From Plectrocnemia conspersa (taxonomy: Eukaryota > Arthropoda > Insecta > Trichoptera > Polycentropodidae), in assembly GCA_009617715.1 (NCBI GenBank), contig VTFK01000042.1, positions 434,001 to 498,000 of the forward strand: DNA of 64,000 nt, read 5' to 3'. The position numbers and the translations under genes are program-made. The notes beneath the pieces were generated by a model that was not told the origin of the DNA, did no database searches, and saw nothing but the letters and a program-made list of their open reading frames with translations. The number at the start of each line of letters is the position of its first letter. Position 1 is the first letter of the stretch. This document shows, one piece after another, positions 11,251-24,626 of this stretch.

Positions 11251-13469
11251 ACACAAATGTTCCCATTCTATTGTCTCTGTATACATTCTAATCCCCTTCT
11301 TTCATTCGGTAAACAGCCACGGTGGAGAGATGAATATAAAAAATACACGATATAGAGGTTGCATCATCAAAATATTTTTTATATTTATAATACTTAAATA
11401 GATTACGAATATTATTTACTGAAATATTAAATCGCAATACAAAATAAAATTTTGGAAAAAAAACACTGCATATTATTTTATCGCTACCCAAAATTTTATA
11501 GAACAAGCTGTTTTTAAGATAAAATATTTGTATATGCAATGAAAGATAGCTAAAGTTATTATTTAAAAAAAAAACAGAAATCTTCATACCGAGTATTATG
11601 GCATTTTTAGTTGCAAGCTTATTTAAATACATAGACGTCGCTTAAGCTTTTTTAAGGTATGGTATATATTTTTTTATATAATAGAGATATACTCTAAATT
11701 TAAGAAAAAATCGTTCCGCGACTTTTAGCTGCGAGCTTTATAGTGCCATAGAGAGTCGCGATTGCGTCCCTTATTCTTGACCGTTACGTACAGGACTTAA
11801 TTGCCAAACACAAGGATGTTTTCGGCGAAAAAATAACTACGAAAAGCTGAATAAAATATTTGGCATGGTACTTATTTTAGGTGTGCACTGTAACTGTTAT
11901 TTTATATTTTTTTAGTCAATTGTATAGTGGTCATTACGACGCATTAGAGAAACCTGTCAAATCATGATTGTATAAAAATAAAAAAAATATATCAAAAAAT
12001 TTTGAAGTGTGCCATATTTGACTAGATTTAAATTATTTCACCTACAGTATTAATTTTTATACTGTGTCACAATGATTATAAATAGCTTATATTTAAATAT
12101 ATGCAATATTATACTATTCTAAAAATGATCGATATCTATTTATATAAATAAAACGTATTTGAAATATTTATAGCTTAGTTTTGAGCACTATGTTTTTATT
12201 AGCCATTTTAAATACAGAAAATTGTTTGTATAAAAAATTGCTGCTAATTTAGTTTTTACAATTATGAATATAAACTATGGTGTCAGGATAAAATTACATA
12301 GAAAAAATGCACCTGCTAAAATTACACAAAGGAAAATTACACAGCCAAAATTTTACAAGCATAGTATTACACGGTACAGGAGAAAAATAAAAATCAACAA
12401 ATTTCACAGTGCAGTAATTTTATATTCTCTAGTAAAAAGTTTAACCCTTTTCGTGTGTATTTAAATATCACAAACAGAACCATAAATGTGCAATTTTCCA
12501 TAAATGTATTCTATTTGTAATTAGACAGTTTTAACAATATTGAAAACTATATTAGTAATTTACATTTAAATGCTACTCTTTTTATTAATAACTAAAATTT
12601 TCACTTGAAAAATAGAGAAAAATACAAGCAAATGATATAAAATAATTTTTTTCTTAATAAAGTTAACTAAACAGATTGATAAAATATTTATTTTTATAAT
12701 GGCTAAATATAATAGAACAAATTAAATTTTACTATAGTAAATAATGTAAATCACTAAATTTGTTGTAATTTTATTTTTTTAGGTAAAATTTCAGATTTTA
12801 ATTATTATTTTATTGCGAAAATGCTTATTTTTATTCTGAAATATAGTGCATATGTTTTTTTACTTATCGTGTATAAGTTGCAGTAAATTTCATTATTTTT
12901 GCCGCTTTTTTTTCCCATAAACAATATAATAAGTTATGCGCTGTTTTTAGATATAATAATATAATTATTACAATGCGATACAACAATTCAGTAAATTATA
13001 AAATAAATATTAGAATACTATCTAAAACCAGACGTATAAATGATAAAATGCTAGTTAAGAAATACTTATGACAATTTTAAAATCAGCATATTATCTTATA
13101 AATCAATAAAAAAAATTGAGTTGATCAAGTTTTATTTTAGTTCAATGATTCAAACTGTTAAATTACAACATTGTTTATAACAAAAAATAGTAAACAGAAG
13201 TCGAAACTATACAATTTAAAAAATTGCTTTAAATTGAAATATTTTAAGAGAAATAAGAACCTGAAATCGCATCCAGTGGAGCTTACGCCAAATTGACACA
13301 GACGATTTTAAAGCGCAAAGAAAATAAGGTGCTTCCACTTTGATCATACAAAACCCAGCAGTGGCTATGAAATTTTATAAATTAATTTCATGGATATTAA
13401 CCATTAAGAAAACTTATATATCTTAGGGTGCATTAAGTCATAATTTTATGTACAGCACAATTTATTTTT
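11251..13469. other. AT-rich stretch with two small mixed patches
   Basis: Mostly AT-rich. A mixed patch at about 11708-11830 (cgcgacttttagctgcgag, agtcgcgattgcgtccc) and another at about 13262-13370 stand out but carry no recognised feature. Open frames at 11288-11632 and 12264-12464 are Lys/Asn/Ile-rich low-complexity translations. Confidence 0.45.
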
Positions 13470-13507
13470 ATAAATTAACGAGAACTTATCAGTTCTCGTT
13501 AATTTAT
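13470..13507. repeat. Perfect 17-bp hairpin with 4-nt loop
   Basis: ataaattaacgagaact (13470-13486) and its exact reverse complement (13491-13507) are separated by tatc. A perfect 17-bp stem with a tetraloop is unusual. It is too short for an ordinary microRNA precursor and could be a foldback scar, a replication-slippage product or an RNA hairpin. Confidence 0.7.
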
Positions 13508-13599
13508 CAAAAATATTATATTATACCGTAAACTTTGAAAATTATTGTGGATTTTCTAAAACTATAGTCACAATAATTTATATATACATATTAAAAAAT

Positions 13600-14180
13600 G
13601 CACTGAACACCCCCTTTGATAAGTTTTGTCAAGTGAAACAATTAGGTATTCCGTCGACAGTTCCTAGTGGCGCCAGGGTGGGATATAGGGGAAGGCCACC
13701 TCTACTTATCGGCGACCTGTTATGTTTACAAATTTTCTTCTCGTACCCATTAACCGATTGCTACTTTTGCGCCATCCTGTGAACACCGCAAAAGCCTATA
13801 AAATTATTCCCAAGCAACAAATATGCATAGTTAATAAAGCCAATTTTATCAAGTCGAACCGAAAGTGCCATAACATGTGAAATATGCATACTATTTGCCT
13901 TAAAAAATAATAACAAACTTCCTTAACGACTTCTTCTCGGATTTTTCGATAATTTCGAAAGCGCCCCCGCTACTTTTTAGGAGGGGGAGGGGCGAGATCT
14001 TGGAAAAGTGTTGCCAGTGCTCTTCGCATGTAATTTTGTATATTGTCAATCTCTTAAGGGCATTCTCTTATGCCAGTCCACGCGTAAACCAAATCCCTTC
14101 TCTAATCCCTGGGTCAGGGGTTTTCAATCTAGAGCTGCTACCGATGCGAACCACGTCGACCCATAAACGTTATGTTTTAC
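13600..14180. promoter_or_regulatory. GC-richer island with CTCF-like and GATA-like motifs
   Basis: The block includes tagtggcgccagggtggg (about 13665-13682), which shares the GTGGCGCC core of insect insulator sites. It also includes cttatcgg (GATA-type) near 13707, and a GC-rich run with gaggggcg near 13980-13996. The short frame at 14000-14272 has no domain. Regulatory role is inferred from composition and motifs only. Confidence 0.25.
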
Positions 14181-15957
14181 GAGAAAAACACATTTTTCTA
14201 TTAATAAAATTGCGCAATGAATATTTGATTTCATTATTTAGTCTACAAACAAATTCCAAAGTATTACAATAACTTATACTAAATTTTATTTTTAGTTTTA
14301 CTTTGCAGTATTGAACAATATAATATACAATACACATTTGATAGCTTTGGGGCATTATTCAAAATAATCTTAAACCATCATTAGAGGTAAAAAAATACAG
14401 ACATTACAGATCAAACAAATTACATAATATTTCTAATTTATTACCATATAAAATGATTCTTTCAACGCCGATTTAAATAATATTTTATACATTCGCACGA
14501 CACAAAAGAAGATCATCTTATACGTCATTCTTAGCAAACAACCTTTTTTATACACGTACATATCTCCATACCAAACATATTTCACCGCCCTCTCTTTTCG
14601 AAAATTCCACAGCCTAGATAATTCTTGAGGTTTTAGAGATGAACAGCAATATTATGATTGCTTTAGGTGATAAATTTTGCTGATTTTATGTGCCGGATTT
14701 ACATATTCTTTCGGGGGTACGGATGAAGAAGAAAAAAATTCTCTCCTATCCCCCAAGCAATATTATCTCATATCCGCGGATAATGCAAACGGCATGTGTG
14801 AAATCTATAATTCATTCGAATTTATACGTGGGTTACATCTTGGTTTATTTCTCTTAATAAATATCCTTAGTTTGGCACAAAAGCGCCGCCATGTCTTAGA
14901 AAAAAATAATATTTGTATATAATACATAGGAAGAAATCCGCAGAAAAGCGCGCCTTACTTTGCTAAAGTGATAATTATGCTAACAATATATATTACTTCG
15001 CATAAATATATTACGCTCTTTTTGCTCTGCACTCAATAATACCATCTGAAGACGCGATACTTTGTCACTGTATTTACTACATTAACTATAAATAATAATA
15101 TAATAAATTACACGCTGAATAAAACTTTCCTTTTTGGCGCGATTTTTTCTTACATACATTTGTGATATTGAAAAATATTCACTTTTATACGTACGAGGGC
15201 GGAATGAACAATTTGTGAATTTATTACGGCGAATTGACCTTTTATATGCAAAAAATGTAATATTCCAATTCCTGTTTTAGATCAAGATGGAAAAAAACTT
15301 ATATCTCACTAAATCATGAGATGAAGCAAAATTTAAATTGAGTGTATTTTAAATAAGATAATCTCTAGCGATGTTCTATTTGTCTAAAGCAAATCTATTT
15401 ACCATTTAAGTGAAAAAGTTTTATATACTACATATAATATTGACATACATACGTATTTAATCTTTAAAGACCAACCGAACATTCAGTTTATATTTTGGCC
15501 AATAAATTTTTGGTTTAAATTTAGTTGTTTGAAACCTAAAAAAAATTATCATAGAAACAATTCTGACAATAGTCAACAGTTATTTTTTCTGTTGAGCTAG
15601 ACTTTAACATGTCATATACATAAAATAAAAAAATATAAGAGACTCTCAATCGCAATTTGATAGTCGCAGATAGAAGACCACAAGCTTGTTGAATTAATAC
15701 ATATATTTAACGTTAGAACAAAAATTAACCTTAAAACCCGAGACAATGCTGCTAATATAGATAGCGCTTCACTGCTATAGGTTGTGTGGCACAAAGCTGG
15801 CAATACGGGATTTATGTTTTTTCAATTTTAAAATATAGTTATATAAGACACGAGAGCCTTACAAAGCTATTTTTAAATTCAAGATGAAATATAACTTTTA
15901 TTTTATTCTATTCGTGATTTAAATTTAAATTATTAAATTAAATTATAAAACAAAATC
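14181..15957. other. AT-rich stretch with minor mixed patches
   Basis: Mixed patches at 14660-14840 and 15120-15240 are surrounded by AT-rich DNA. Short open frames (14170-14355, 14677-14922, 15612-15803) have no recognised content. The last 100 bases precede the 5'-truncated LINE and contain no sign of its missing N-terminal parts. Confidence 0.45.
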
Positions 15958-17221
15958 ATTGGAGCAGTTTTCTTGGATTTCAAGAGAGCCTTCGAAACAA
16001 TAGACATAAAAATAATGTTAAAGAAATTGGAGAGTATAGGTATAAGTGATATAGTTTTAAGATGGTTTAATAATTACTTATATAAAAGAAAACAAAAAGT
16101 TAAAATAAATAATATATATTCTGAAGAGAAATTAGTGTCTTATGGAGTACCACAAGGGTCTAAATTGGGACCATTGTTATTTGTTTTGTATATTAATGAT
16201 ATAGTTAATAACGTGAAAAAAATGTAAAATTCATCTATTTGCGGATGACACATTAATGTATTGCATAGGTGATAACATTAAAGAAATTGTAAATAATTTA
16301 AATAATGAATTAAGTATATTAGAAATATGGTTAAAGAATAATGTACTTAAATTAAATGAGAATAAAACTAAATGTATGTTTATTAATTATAAAAATGTTT
16401 TAGATAATAGTACCAAAATAGTAATAAATAACTTTAGTATAGAAATAGTGGATAATATAAAATATTTAGGAGTAATTGTTGATACAAAATTAAATTTTAA
16501 AGAACATTGTAATTACATATTAAAAAAAATTAGTAGAAAAATAGGTTTATTATCTAGATTAAGAAATATATTAAGTATAAATACAAAAAAAAAATAATTT
16601 ACAATAGTATAATATTGCCCCATTTTAATTATTGTGCAACACTATTAAATATGTTAAATAAATTAGATAAACAAATGTTGCAAAAAAATTACAAAATAGG
16701 GCAATGAGAGTAATTTTAAATAAAAATAGATTAACTAATTGTAAAAGTATGATTGATAGATTAGAATGGTTGAATGTTCAAGAAATATTGAGTATGAATG
16801 TTTTAGTATTTATATATAAGTTAGAAAATAATATGTTACCAAAATATTTTAATAAGTATTTAATAAGAAATAAAGATGTACATAAATATAATACTAGAAA
16901 TAGAGAAAATTTAAAGATAATTAAGTATAAGAAAACGAGTACGGCTGGGGAATTATGTACGGAGGTTTTGATTTATATAATAGTCTTCCAAGAGAAACTG
17001 AAACAGCAAAAAAATATAACGGGTTTCATAAATGGAATAAAAAAACACCTTCGTACATATATAAATAAATTATAATATTAAGACTTTATTATTGTATATT
17101 TTTATTTTTTCTTTCTGTTATGTATTTTTTATATATTTTTATATATGTTTACTAAATTTGTTAGATGTAAAGATTAGCTATTAAGCTAAATAAATTAATA
17201 AAATAAATAAATAAATAAATA
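15958..17221 (+). mobile_element. 5'-truncated jockey/CR1-type LINE with reverse transcriptase
   Basis: LINEs copy themselves by target-primed reverse transcription. The element opens at 15961 with GAVFLDFKRAFETID (RT palm). It continues with GVPQGSKLGPLLFVLYINDI (about 16147-16203), the catalytic FADDT at 16238-16252, W-KNNVLKLNENKTK, IKYLGV-VD, and the thumb motif LQ-LQNRAMR near 16690-16709, ending with LYNSLPRE near 16970-16990. Endonuclease and ORF1 are absent. At least four breaks occur: a frameshift at 16215-16235, an A-run near 16586-16596, one near 16685, and one near 16960. The element is therefore dead but well preserved. Codons are extremely AT-biased. The 3' end (attagctattaagctaaat plus AATA repeats to 17221) is the usual tail of such LINEs. 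The exact clade is uncertain. Confidence 0.9.
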
Positions 17222-17690
17222 ATTTAAATACTAAATTAGATTAAAACAGGTAAAAACATTGTATGTGAATTTCTATTTGAAAATGTATTTAAGACAGCTG
17301 CAGTATCTTAACACACTAGCGAGAATTTTGTCAGTTGACTTAAAAACTATTCAGGATGTTGTTATAAGTTTATAGGATTAAAATAATAGCTTTACATCTA
17401 CATTAGAAATAAACATAAATATATGAGCAGCATGATATTAAAAAGTAATTGTACATTAACCGTAATCGTTGTCATATTTTTATTAATAACTGATTTAAAA
17501 AGTTAGCAAAAGATCACCTATGATATCTTTCAAAATGCTTATCTTAAATTGAGGCAACTTTAATAATTATGTTATATTTAATTACCATTATAATTAAAAT
17601 AATAAAAAGTAGGTATTATCTGCACTTTTTATACTTATACTTTATTTGCAAAAAATATTTTTAATAAAAAAATTATAAAAACATTAAAAA
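17222..17690. other. AT-rich spacer
   Basis: AT-rich. No feature was recognised after the LINE tail. Confidence 0.5.
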
Positions 17691-18620
17691 AATCGACGCT
17701 TTTGGTTATATTCTCTCAAATCATACTTAATTCGTTTCAATCAAATCCTTAGGTATCTTAGAGGATGTAATAAAAAACGAGATTTAATTTAATCAGCGAG
17801 AGGGCACAGAAGAAATGAATTTGCAAGACATACCTAGGAAAGATAGTGCTTAGGGGGTGTTGTTTTTTTTCTTTTTGCTTTCTCTTAGGGGAGAAACGAA
17901 TGGAGAGAGTAAAAACACTCGACACTTCGACATCATAAAAGTGATTGTGATCTCAAAAGGCGGCCATATCTGGTGACACAGCGGGACAACACGGGCAATT
18001 GTATTAAACGAATGGCCCAGTTTGCTCCTGGATTGAGCAGGGCCGCATTTTGGCTTGTTTCAATTACGGGCGCTGAGTCTATTGCATTTTTTATATCGCT
18101 CATAGTGAGATTTGGAAAATAAGCGGAGGAGAGATTGCTACGTTTATTTGGAATTTTATTATATTAAAATATTTTTCTTAGCGCAGTATTATTTTTGATT
18201 AATAAGTTTTTGAGTGTAACATTGCTTACAATAAAATATTTGATATACTCATGCTTACGTAACGCATGTACATATACACTAAAACATAAACAACATTTAT
18301 TCATTCCGCAATAACTTGCGTCCATTGTCGGACGAAATGTAATACGTAAGCTGGTTATTCGGAAAATGGCCCCGCGGACAGTTTATGTGTCCACTTCATA
18401 TTTTCCACATACCGTTAACAAACAAGATCTCTGCGACAACAAATGAAAAAAAAGGGGTTTCACTTTCGCATGTTTATATTATTACCTACGATATAAGCCC
18501 CCCTAGTTCGGACCTAGCGATGGTAAGCAGAAAGAAGTTATTCGTTCCTAATTTAGCCCCACGAAATATGTATAAGGTTATAAAGAGGGGTCTGTGTATA
18601 CTGAGTGTCCAATAAAAATG
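17691..18620. promoter_or_regulatory. Two GC-richer islands with a forkhead-like site
   Basis: The first island (about 17930-18120) contains ggcggccatatctggtgac and cagggccgcattttggct; a similar phrase (cagggccgcattggggct) occurs at about 37856-37873. The second (about 18340-18600) holds gttaacaaacaa at 18414-18425, a strong forkhead-type match. The 76-codon frame at 18385-18615 has no domain. Enhancer function is an inference from composition and motifs. Confidence 0.25.
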
Positions 18621-19974
18621 TGAAAAAGCTTAAAATAAACACTGCATGTAGATAGTTTGAAGAAAAGTAAAAAATAATTAGAATATAGAAAATGTAATGA
18701 GCAGATTATGAATCAAACATAAAATTGTACTCTTTTAAAATTCCTATTTTTAGCAAAATAAATAATAATAAGTTTAAAAATATAGTTTACGTCTTTTGTT
18801 GTGTTTACAACTCGGAATGTGTAATATTACCATAATATATTACTTAAGACATACTTAAAATGAAATATTATTGCTATTGATTTAAAAAAGAGCAATATTA
18901 TCAAAGAATAAATATCAATACAGAAAGTCTACAACTGCATAAAAATAACTAAAAAATATGAGGAATTTCTGCAATTAGAAAGTGTTTTTCATATTATTTT
19001 GCATAAGAAGATAAATTTTACAACAAAACTAAAACAGCTTATAATTGTAAATAATGTAGCGGTAATTCGAAAAAAATAAATAACTTTCTGCGTTATTATA
19101 ATGCACTATACTTTAGCAAGGGCATATGTCTTTGTTTTTTATAGTTAGTGCAATAGAAATTTAAAAAATAATTTAGATGAATACTTTGCGAATAGTAGAC
19201 AAATATACCTACTACTACTAGTGTAATACGAGCACGCTCAAATAGAAATTAGTATTTAAGTGTTCACGACAATTGTTAAATTATTAATAAATTTAATGGA
19301 ATATTTTATTAGGTTTAATCAAAAAATACAAGATTTTTTTTTGTTTTAAAAAATATATCTTTAAAAAAATATAATAAAAATATTTTTTCTTGAGGTTTTT
19401 ATTTTGAATGCCATTAACTTCAAATAAAATAATAGTTTGACCAAAATATGTAAAAGTCAAACTATTCTCAACTTTCACATTAAAACAGAACTGTAACAAC
19501 CGTTCGAAAAATGAAAAAATTACGTTTTTTTGAACCACAAAAAAACGACTTAAAATCGCGATTAAAACTGCTTTTAATAAAGTATTGAAAACATGGCTCT
19601 ACGAAAGAAACTTACGTTTCTAATAGGTTTATGGTTCTGAAATATCTGTTTACGCAAGGAATATCAATGGTTTCAAACCACTACCCAGGAAAGTGGAACT
19701 TAATCCATCGACTGGAATCGATAGAGGGTTATCGACATTATTTTGCTAGCTACTTAAAAAATACAAAATAAATATTTTTTTGTGGTATTTTCAAATTTCA
19801 AAAATTCTAAGAGACCTTTATATACAATACAAGATTTGTACAGAAAAGCAAAATTTACTTAAAACAATTGTTTTATAAGCTCATCACAACAATAAAATTT
19901 GAATGCAATTATATTTATATTTTTCTTGATATTTTTACGGGACGCATTGTACAGTGCATACACATACACACATA
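18621..19974. other. AT-rich spacer
   Basis: AT-rich with a small mixed patch at 19590-19740 and a CA-rich run near 19959-19975. The open frame at 19293-19538 (minus) is Phe/Lys/Ile-rich low-complexity translation. Confidence 0.5.
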
Positions 19975-20345
19975 TAAATTGACCATTCCATTTGAATAGT
20001 TTGCCGACCTTGGTCGTAGCTGAGCTTTTGTCAGGACATACGAAAATGGAAATAAAGCCAGCGCATATCCACTCGGGCCGTCATTCCTCTTTCATGTTTT
20101 TGGCCGTAACTGCTTTTTTTCGAGTTTGCATTTAGGCCGAACTCGGCGCGTGTTGTGTATCCCTTTTTTGTTTTTGTTTTATTTTATCACCCCTTGCGAT
20201 TTACTTTCGTTACCCATATTGCCGTCTCGCTCTTGCTTTTTTATGTGCTGACCGAATGGCCGTGGTGTTTTTCGTGTGATGGAGCTCCTCAAACTTTTCA
20301 CTTAACGGCCAGCACGAACTAACTAAGCAATCAAAAAATTCACTA
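19975..20345. promoter_or_regulatory. GC-richer island
   Basis: Contains gccgaccttggtcgtagc, ggccgtaactgc and repeated gaccgaatggccgtgg-like phrases between AT-rich flanks. No open frame or repeat similarity was recognised. Possible regulatory element by composition. Confidence 0.25.
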
Positions 20346-20519
20346 CATGGTGTGGTGTTATAGTGTCTGAATACATATTGAAAATTTTTTTTATGAACAT
20401 TTTAAAAGTTATAATTAATATTATCTACATTACATTTTCAAGATTCTGACCCTGGGTGACTTCGCACTCAGTAAGACACAGCTGGAAACTGGTAAGATTT
20501 AATCAGTTAATATTACATA
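20346..20519. other. Short spacer before repeat B
   Basis: Mixed AT-rich sequence without a recognised feature. Confidence 0.5.
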
Positions 20520-20960
20520 TGATGGGCGAGATTGTTATTCTCCGAGCGATGGCGGAGAAGCTGGCGGAGGGATGATGTCAGTGGAAAATCCTAAGAGCTC
20601 CGATTGCTGTGGCAGCGACAGTATAGCGAAGGTTGATCCATCTCTGCTGCGGCGCTCGTATGGTGGAGTCCTTATCAGAATGTGAGCGTCCAAAACCATA
20701 TGTTTTGCGGGCGGGTTGAATAAGCGAGTGTTTTTGAGTGTCTGCCGGTATCTACCTGATACTCATTGAAGACCAGCCTTATGTATTCAGGGCTTGCTGA
20801 CCAATCACAATCATGCAGCGATCATCCAGCCAATCATTGCACTCGTTTCTTAGAACAACGAAATATGTATACGACTTTAGAATGTGACATCTGCTTGATG
20901 GACATCTTCGAGGTCAAATGGTGGCCTTACGGCGCTTTTTGTCTTTCGGTGATATATTGT
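20520..20960 (+). repeat. Dispersed repeat B, copy 1
   Basis: This block matches 32447-32795 (same strand) and 34455-34672 (opposite strand). Shared phrases include ggcagcgacagtatagcg, atgtgagcgtcca and tcacaatcatgcagcgat. The copies differ by many substitutions and indels, so the family is old. Frames on both strands show conserved peptides between copies 1 and 2 (plus strand SQSCSD-PAN and ICLM-I; minus strand IFRCS-KRV, LAG-SLHDCD), but every frame is interrupted. I do not recognise the family. It may be part of a LINE or an unclassified element. Confidence 0.75.
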
Positions 20961-22954
20961 TTTCCGTGACCATCACGTAACAAAGAAATATTCATTTGGA
21001 TAATCCTCGCATGTAATTTATGGGAAACCATTTTTTCTGGTCGTAACGAGGGCCGTTGTTTAGTCTCACTCTTTACACTATATTGTCTTGTTCTTCTCAA
21101 TTGTTGATGAAAATAAATTTTGGTTCCAGTCATTAACGCGAGTTTCAAGAATAAGATCCCCCATAATATCAAACACAGAAACTATGGTGATTAAAGTGAC
21201 AAACTTTAAAACATAATTTATTTAAAGTTATCTATGTTTTAAGTATTTTTTTAAAAAACAGTATGTGTCTATTGTTTAGCTTAAAACAATCAATGTCAAC
21301 AAAACAATTTAACAATTTTTTAAGGTCAATTGTGTAATTTTTATTCTTAAACTATTCCTCTATGTCTAAACATAAAAGGTAAATATTAAAATAAATTTTA
21401 AAAAAATACTAGAGAAGTTTTTTTTCTCTATTGTAAAATTAGATTTTGTAACAATTCTCAATTGCAAGGAGATTTATAATTACTCATTTATTATTCCTAT
21501 TTTATAATAAAAATATTTGAAGATATATATTTATGAATTAAATCAAGTACACATTTTGCCGAAAAATAGACTTTAAAGGCTTTGATTCAATTATTTTTTT
21601 AAATTTTTATATACAGATTAGTTAAGTGATGACAAGGATTGTCAAAGACCCTGTAGGGTTTAATTATCACAATATATAAAATAAGGTAGTGAATAGTCAA
21701 TATAACCCTATCATTTTTAAATTATACAGATTGTAAATATGCGAATACGAAAAAAACATTTTAATACAGAATTACAGGTACTTGAAAGATTGTGATTATA
21801 TACATAAAAAAAGGATATATAATTGTAATTGTTGATTACATAAATTAGTATAACAAGAAAATGAGTGAGCCCAGATTTTTTATATAGAAGATAAAATACA
21901 GAAAAGGCAATAATTGATTAGAAATATGCAAAAATATACTGTTATTACATTGCAGAAAGTCAAATTTCTTAAAATTGTTAAAAATATTTTCAGAAATATA
22001 AAAGATTAGATAGCTTAGACTCTAGAGTAAATGTTAGAATGGAAAAAATCGACATCATGCTGCCGAATGACTGCAAAAACTTTTGTTCGAAATTCCACAA
22101 ACAAATAAATAAGTAAAAATCACTATATTTTTGTCTTTTTATATTAAACAAAATTCCTAGACAAAGCTTATTCGATGAAAAAAATAGAGCTAGAACGGTT
22201 TAATTTTATGCATACCTTTAATTGTTTAAAATAACTATAAAATGAGCAATGTTGTTTGTAAATTAACATATGCTTATAAACAAATAATTATTGTTTAGGT
22301 TGATAATAATTTTATTATCTAAATATAATTTGTCTTTTAAAAAAAATATATAGTTAAATAAATATTTTTTAATATAAAATGTTTATCATAATGATATTAA
22401 GAATATTAAACTAAATTACCCTATTTAAATGTATAACATCCGAAATAATATACACTTAACCCTCGACTTACGCCGTAGAAACGATCCAGAAAATATCGCG
22501 TATTTCGTGTACTTTTTAACGTTTTATTAAAATATAAAATTAATGAATAAAATCGTTAGTGACACGCTTGCACTCTAAAAAGCAATTCAATACACAATGA
22601 ATGTGCAGTGGGAGAGGTTCTAGATGTAGGAGTAAGCCATCAACCATGGACTTGTACACTAAATATATTTTAATTGAAGTTTTTAAAAAAATGTTTTTTC
22701 TTAATCGTATAAAACGAATAATGAATTAATTGAGAAATTAGTAAATATGTTACTGTTATTGTACTATATTACCAAACAAAATATATTTTCACTAGCACAG
22801 ATATGTATTTCTACTAGTGAAAATATAATTTTACTGAAAAATACACATTTACTGTATTCGTCAATTCAATCACTAAGTAACTGTGTTAAGCCGTTTTTTA
22901 AATATTAATAATATTATTAATAAAAAAAACATATTTCCTAACAAATCGTTTCAG
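20961..22954. other. AT-rich stretch
   Basis: AT-rich apart from mixed patches at about 20980-21180 and 22455-22660. No gene, RNA or repeat was recognised. The minus-strand frame at 20927-21172 begins inside repeat B and has no domain. Confidence 0.45.
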
Positions 22955-23480
22955 AATCGTCACCTTCTCATGGGGCAAAGTGCGCATAGGTTATGAGCGT
23001 AAATATTTTCCTCGCATTTCAGCATATCGCCGCGTACCAAATAAAACATATTGGTGTTTAAGGGAGATATAGAAGGGCCATAACGTAGGAATAATGTGCG
23101 GGCCGAAAGGTTGCCTTTATTCGTTCCACTTTCGAAACGCTATGAATGAACCGACGTCTTCTTATTGTTTTTTTCCTCGCTCACTACACACGTACACACT
23201 AGGTATGTGAGGAAAAGTGTTTTTCCAACCGCGCTTTTTTATTCACCGACACATTTAATGGTGAGGCATTTTCCTCGCTGTAACGGCTCTTTTATGTACG
23301 AGCGACTTTTATTGTCGAATCTTTGATTCAAAACACTAAAACGTAAGACTCTTTCCGACTCGGCGTTTTCGCATATTTAAAAAATATCTATACTATTCAG
23401 CGATATACCTATTGGAAAAAATGCGAACGGTTGATTTGGTGCTGATCGTTTTTCTGTGTCAAATGATGTGAACATTGTTT
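22955..23480. promoter_or_regulatory. GC-richer island
   Basis: Alternating motif-like phrases such as gcatatcgccgcgtacc, gggccataacg and ccgaaaggttgcctttattcg sit between AT-rich flanks. TTTATTCG- and CCATAA-type sequences could be posterior-Hox/Caudal-like sites, but such short motifs are weak evidence. Confidence 0.25.
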
Positions 23481-24100
23481 CCTTTCAATCTTTTGAGAGT
23501 TCAGAAACGAAATGCGTGATTTTTTTATATAATATATTTAAACTTAAATATTCATCAGCGTATATGTTTATTTAGAAATAGTACCAATAATATCATTTAT
23601 GGAAATGTAAAGTTTACCAGGAAAACGGCTAATTTCGAAAAAAACATTAAAAACTATAATAAAATTGTTAAAAAATACTTAGTTCTAAGCATTTAAAATC
23701 AATTTTGAGTATTACAACAAAGTACCTGTTCTCAAATGTCACTAAAAAGTGAAATTATGGTTATTTTAATGAGACAGCCAACGTAGACATATAAATAAAA
23801 AAATATGTACGGCAAGATAAGGGGTGACTCATAGTTGGAAATATCTGTATGTTATTCAAATGTCTAAAATTTGGTCACCTTGTAAGGAAATTGAACATCC
23901 TTACAAAGTGAAACAGCGAGAAGCTTAAAAACAATTAAAAAAATATTAATTTAAAAAACATAATATACTTTAGTATGAAATATATTTTGCATTTTTGATT
24001 TAATATTATATTTATTGAATAACTTTATAATAATTTACATTGGAATCGTCATTAGTTGTTCAGAAGAAACGAAACAAAAATACATGATAATGGTGTCATA
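23481..24100. other. AT-rich spacer
   Basis: AT-rich. No feature was recognised. Confidence 0.5.
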
Positions 24101-24360
24101 AAGTTAGCCACAAGGTTGACATACCAACGTACGCTTGTGCGACGCTAATTCATCACGATTTTCAGGAGTGTGCTGGTATAAAATAGGCACTTAAAACGAC
24201 TCTATTAATCTGGCTGATTCGAACCGGAACCGGTATTAATCATCATAGCCGCACGTGAAGTGCGACCCTGATGAAAACGGTGCATAATTTGACATGTGAA
24301 TGGTGTGGTGGTCGTGTCGCCCCGTCAACCTACACAGCCTGCAGATAATATTACGAGAGA
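24101..24360. promoter_or_regulatory. GC-richer island
   Basis: Mixed-composition block with ccggaaccggtattaatcatc near 24230-24246 and gtggtggtcgtgtcgcccc near 24308-24326. One B-box-like GGTTCGAATC reads on the minus strand near 24219-24228, but no A box accompanies it. Regulatory role is speculative. Confidence 0.2.
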
Positions 24361-24559
24361 TTCTCAAAAAACGTGCTAAATTTTTTTTAATAAAATTTAA
24401 ATCTTATGATAAGTCATAATTCAGAGGATTTGTCAATTTGTTAAATACAAAAGTATATTTGATTATTATTTTTTCAGTACATAGTATATATCTATATAAG
24501 ATAAAAAGGCAAGAAAATATTTATCGTTATAAAAATCATCGCTCTGATGAGTATTTTTT

Positions 24560-24626
24560 TCATTCAAAAGTACCGCTGGGATCCAATCTGGGTCCCCTGT
24601 TTTTATTGCTTTATCAATGATATACA
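24560..24626 (+). mobile_element. Short LINE reverse-transcriptase scrap
   Basis: VPLGSNLGPLF-LLY followed, after a two-base deletion, by NDI-AAI matches the RT motif (VPQGS-LGPLLF-LYINDI) of jockey/CR1-type LINEs. Only about 22 codons survive and the frame is broken. A GC-richer patch with a GA-rich run follows (24640-24760), possibly unrelated. Confidence 0.6.

Noticed and set aside
21640..21665. mir-10-like phrase (accctgtag)
   Set aside because: The match ends after nine bases and no hairpin surrounds it.
24215..24230. B-box-like GGTTCGAATC on the minus strand as a tRNA
   Set aside because: No A box, anticodon arm or acceptor stem at tRNA spacing.
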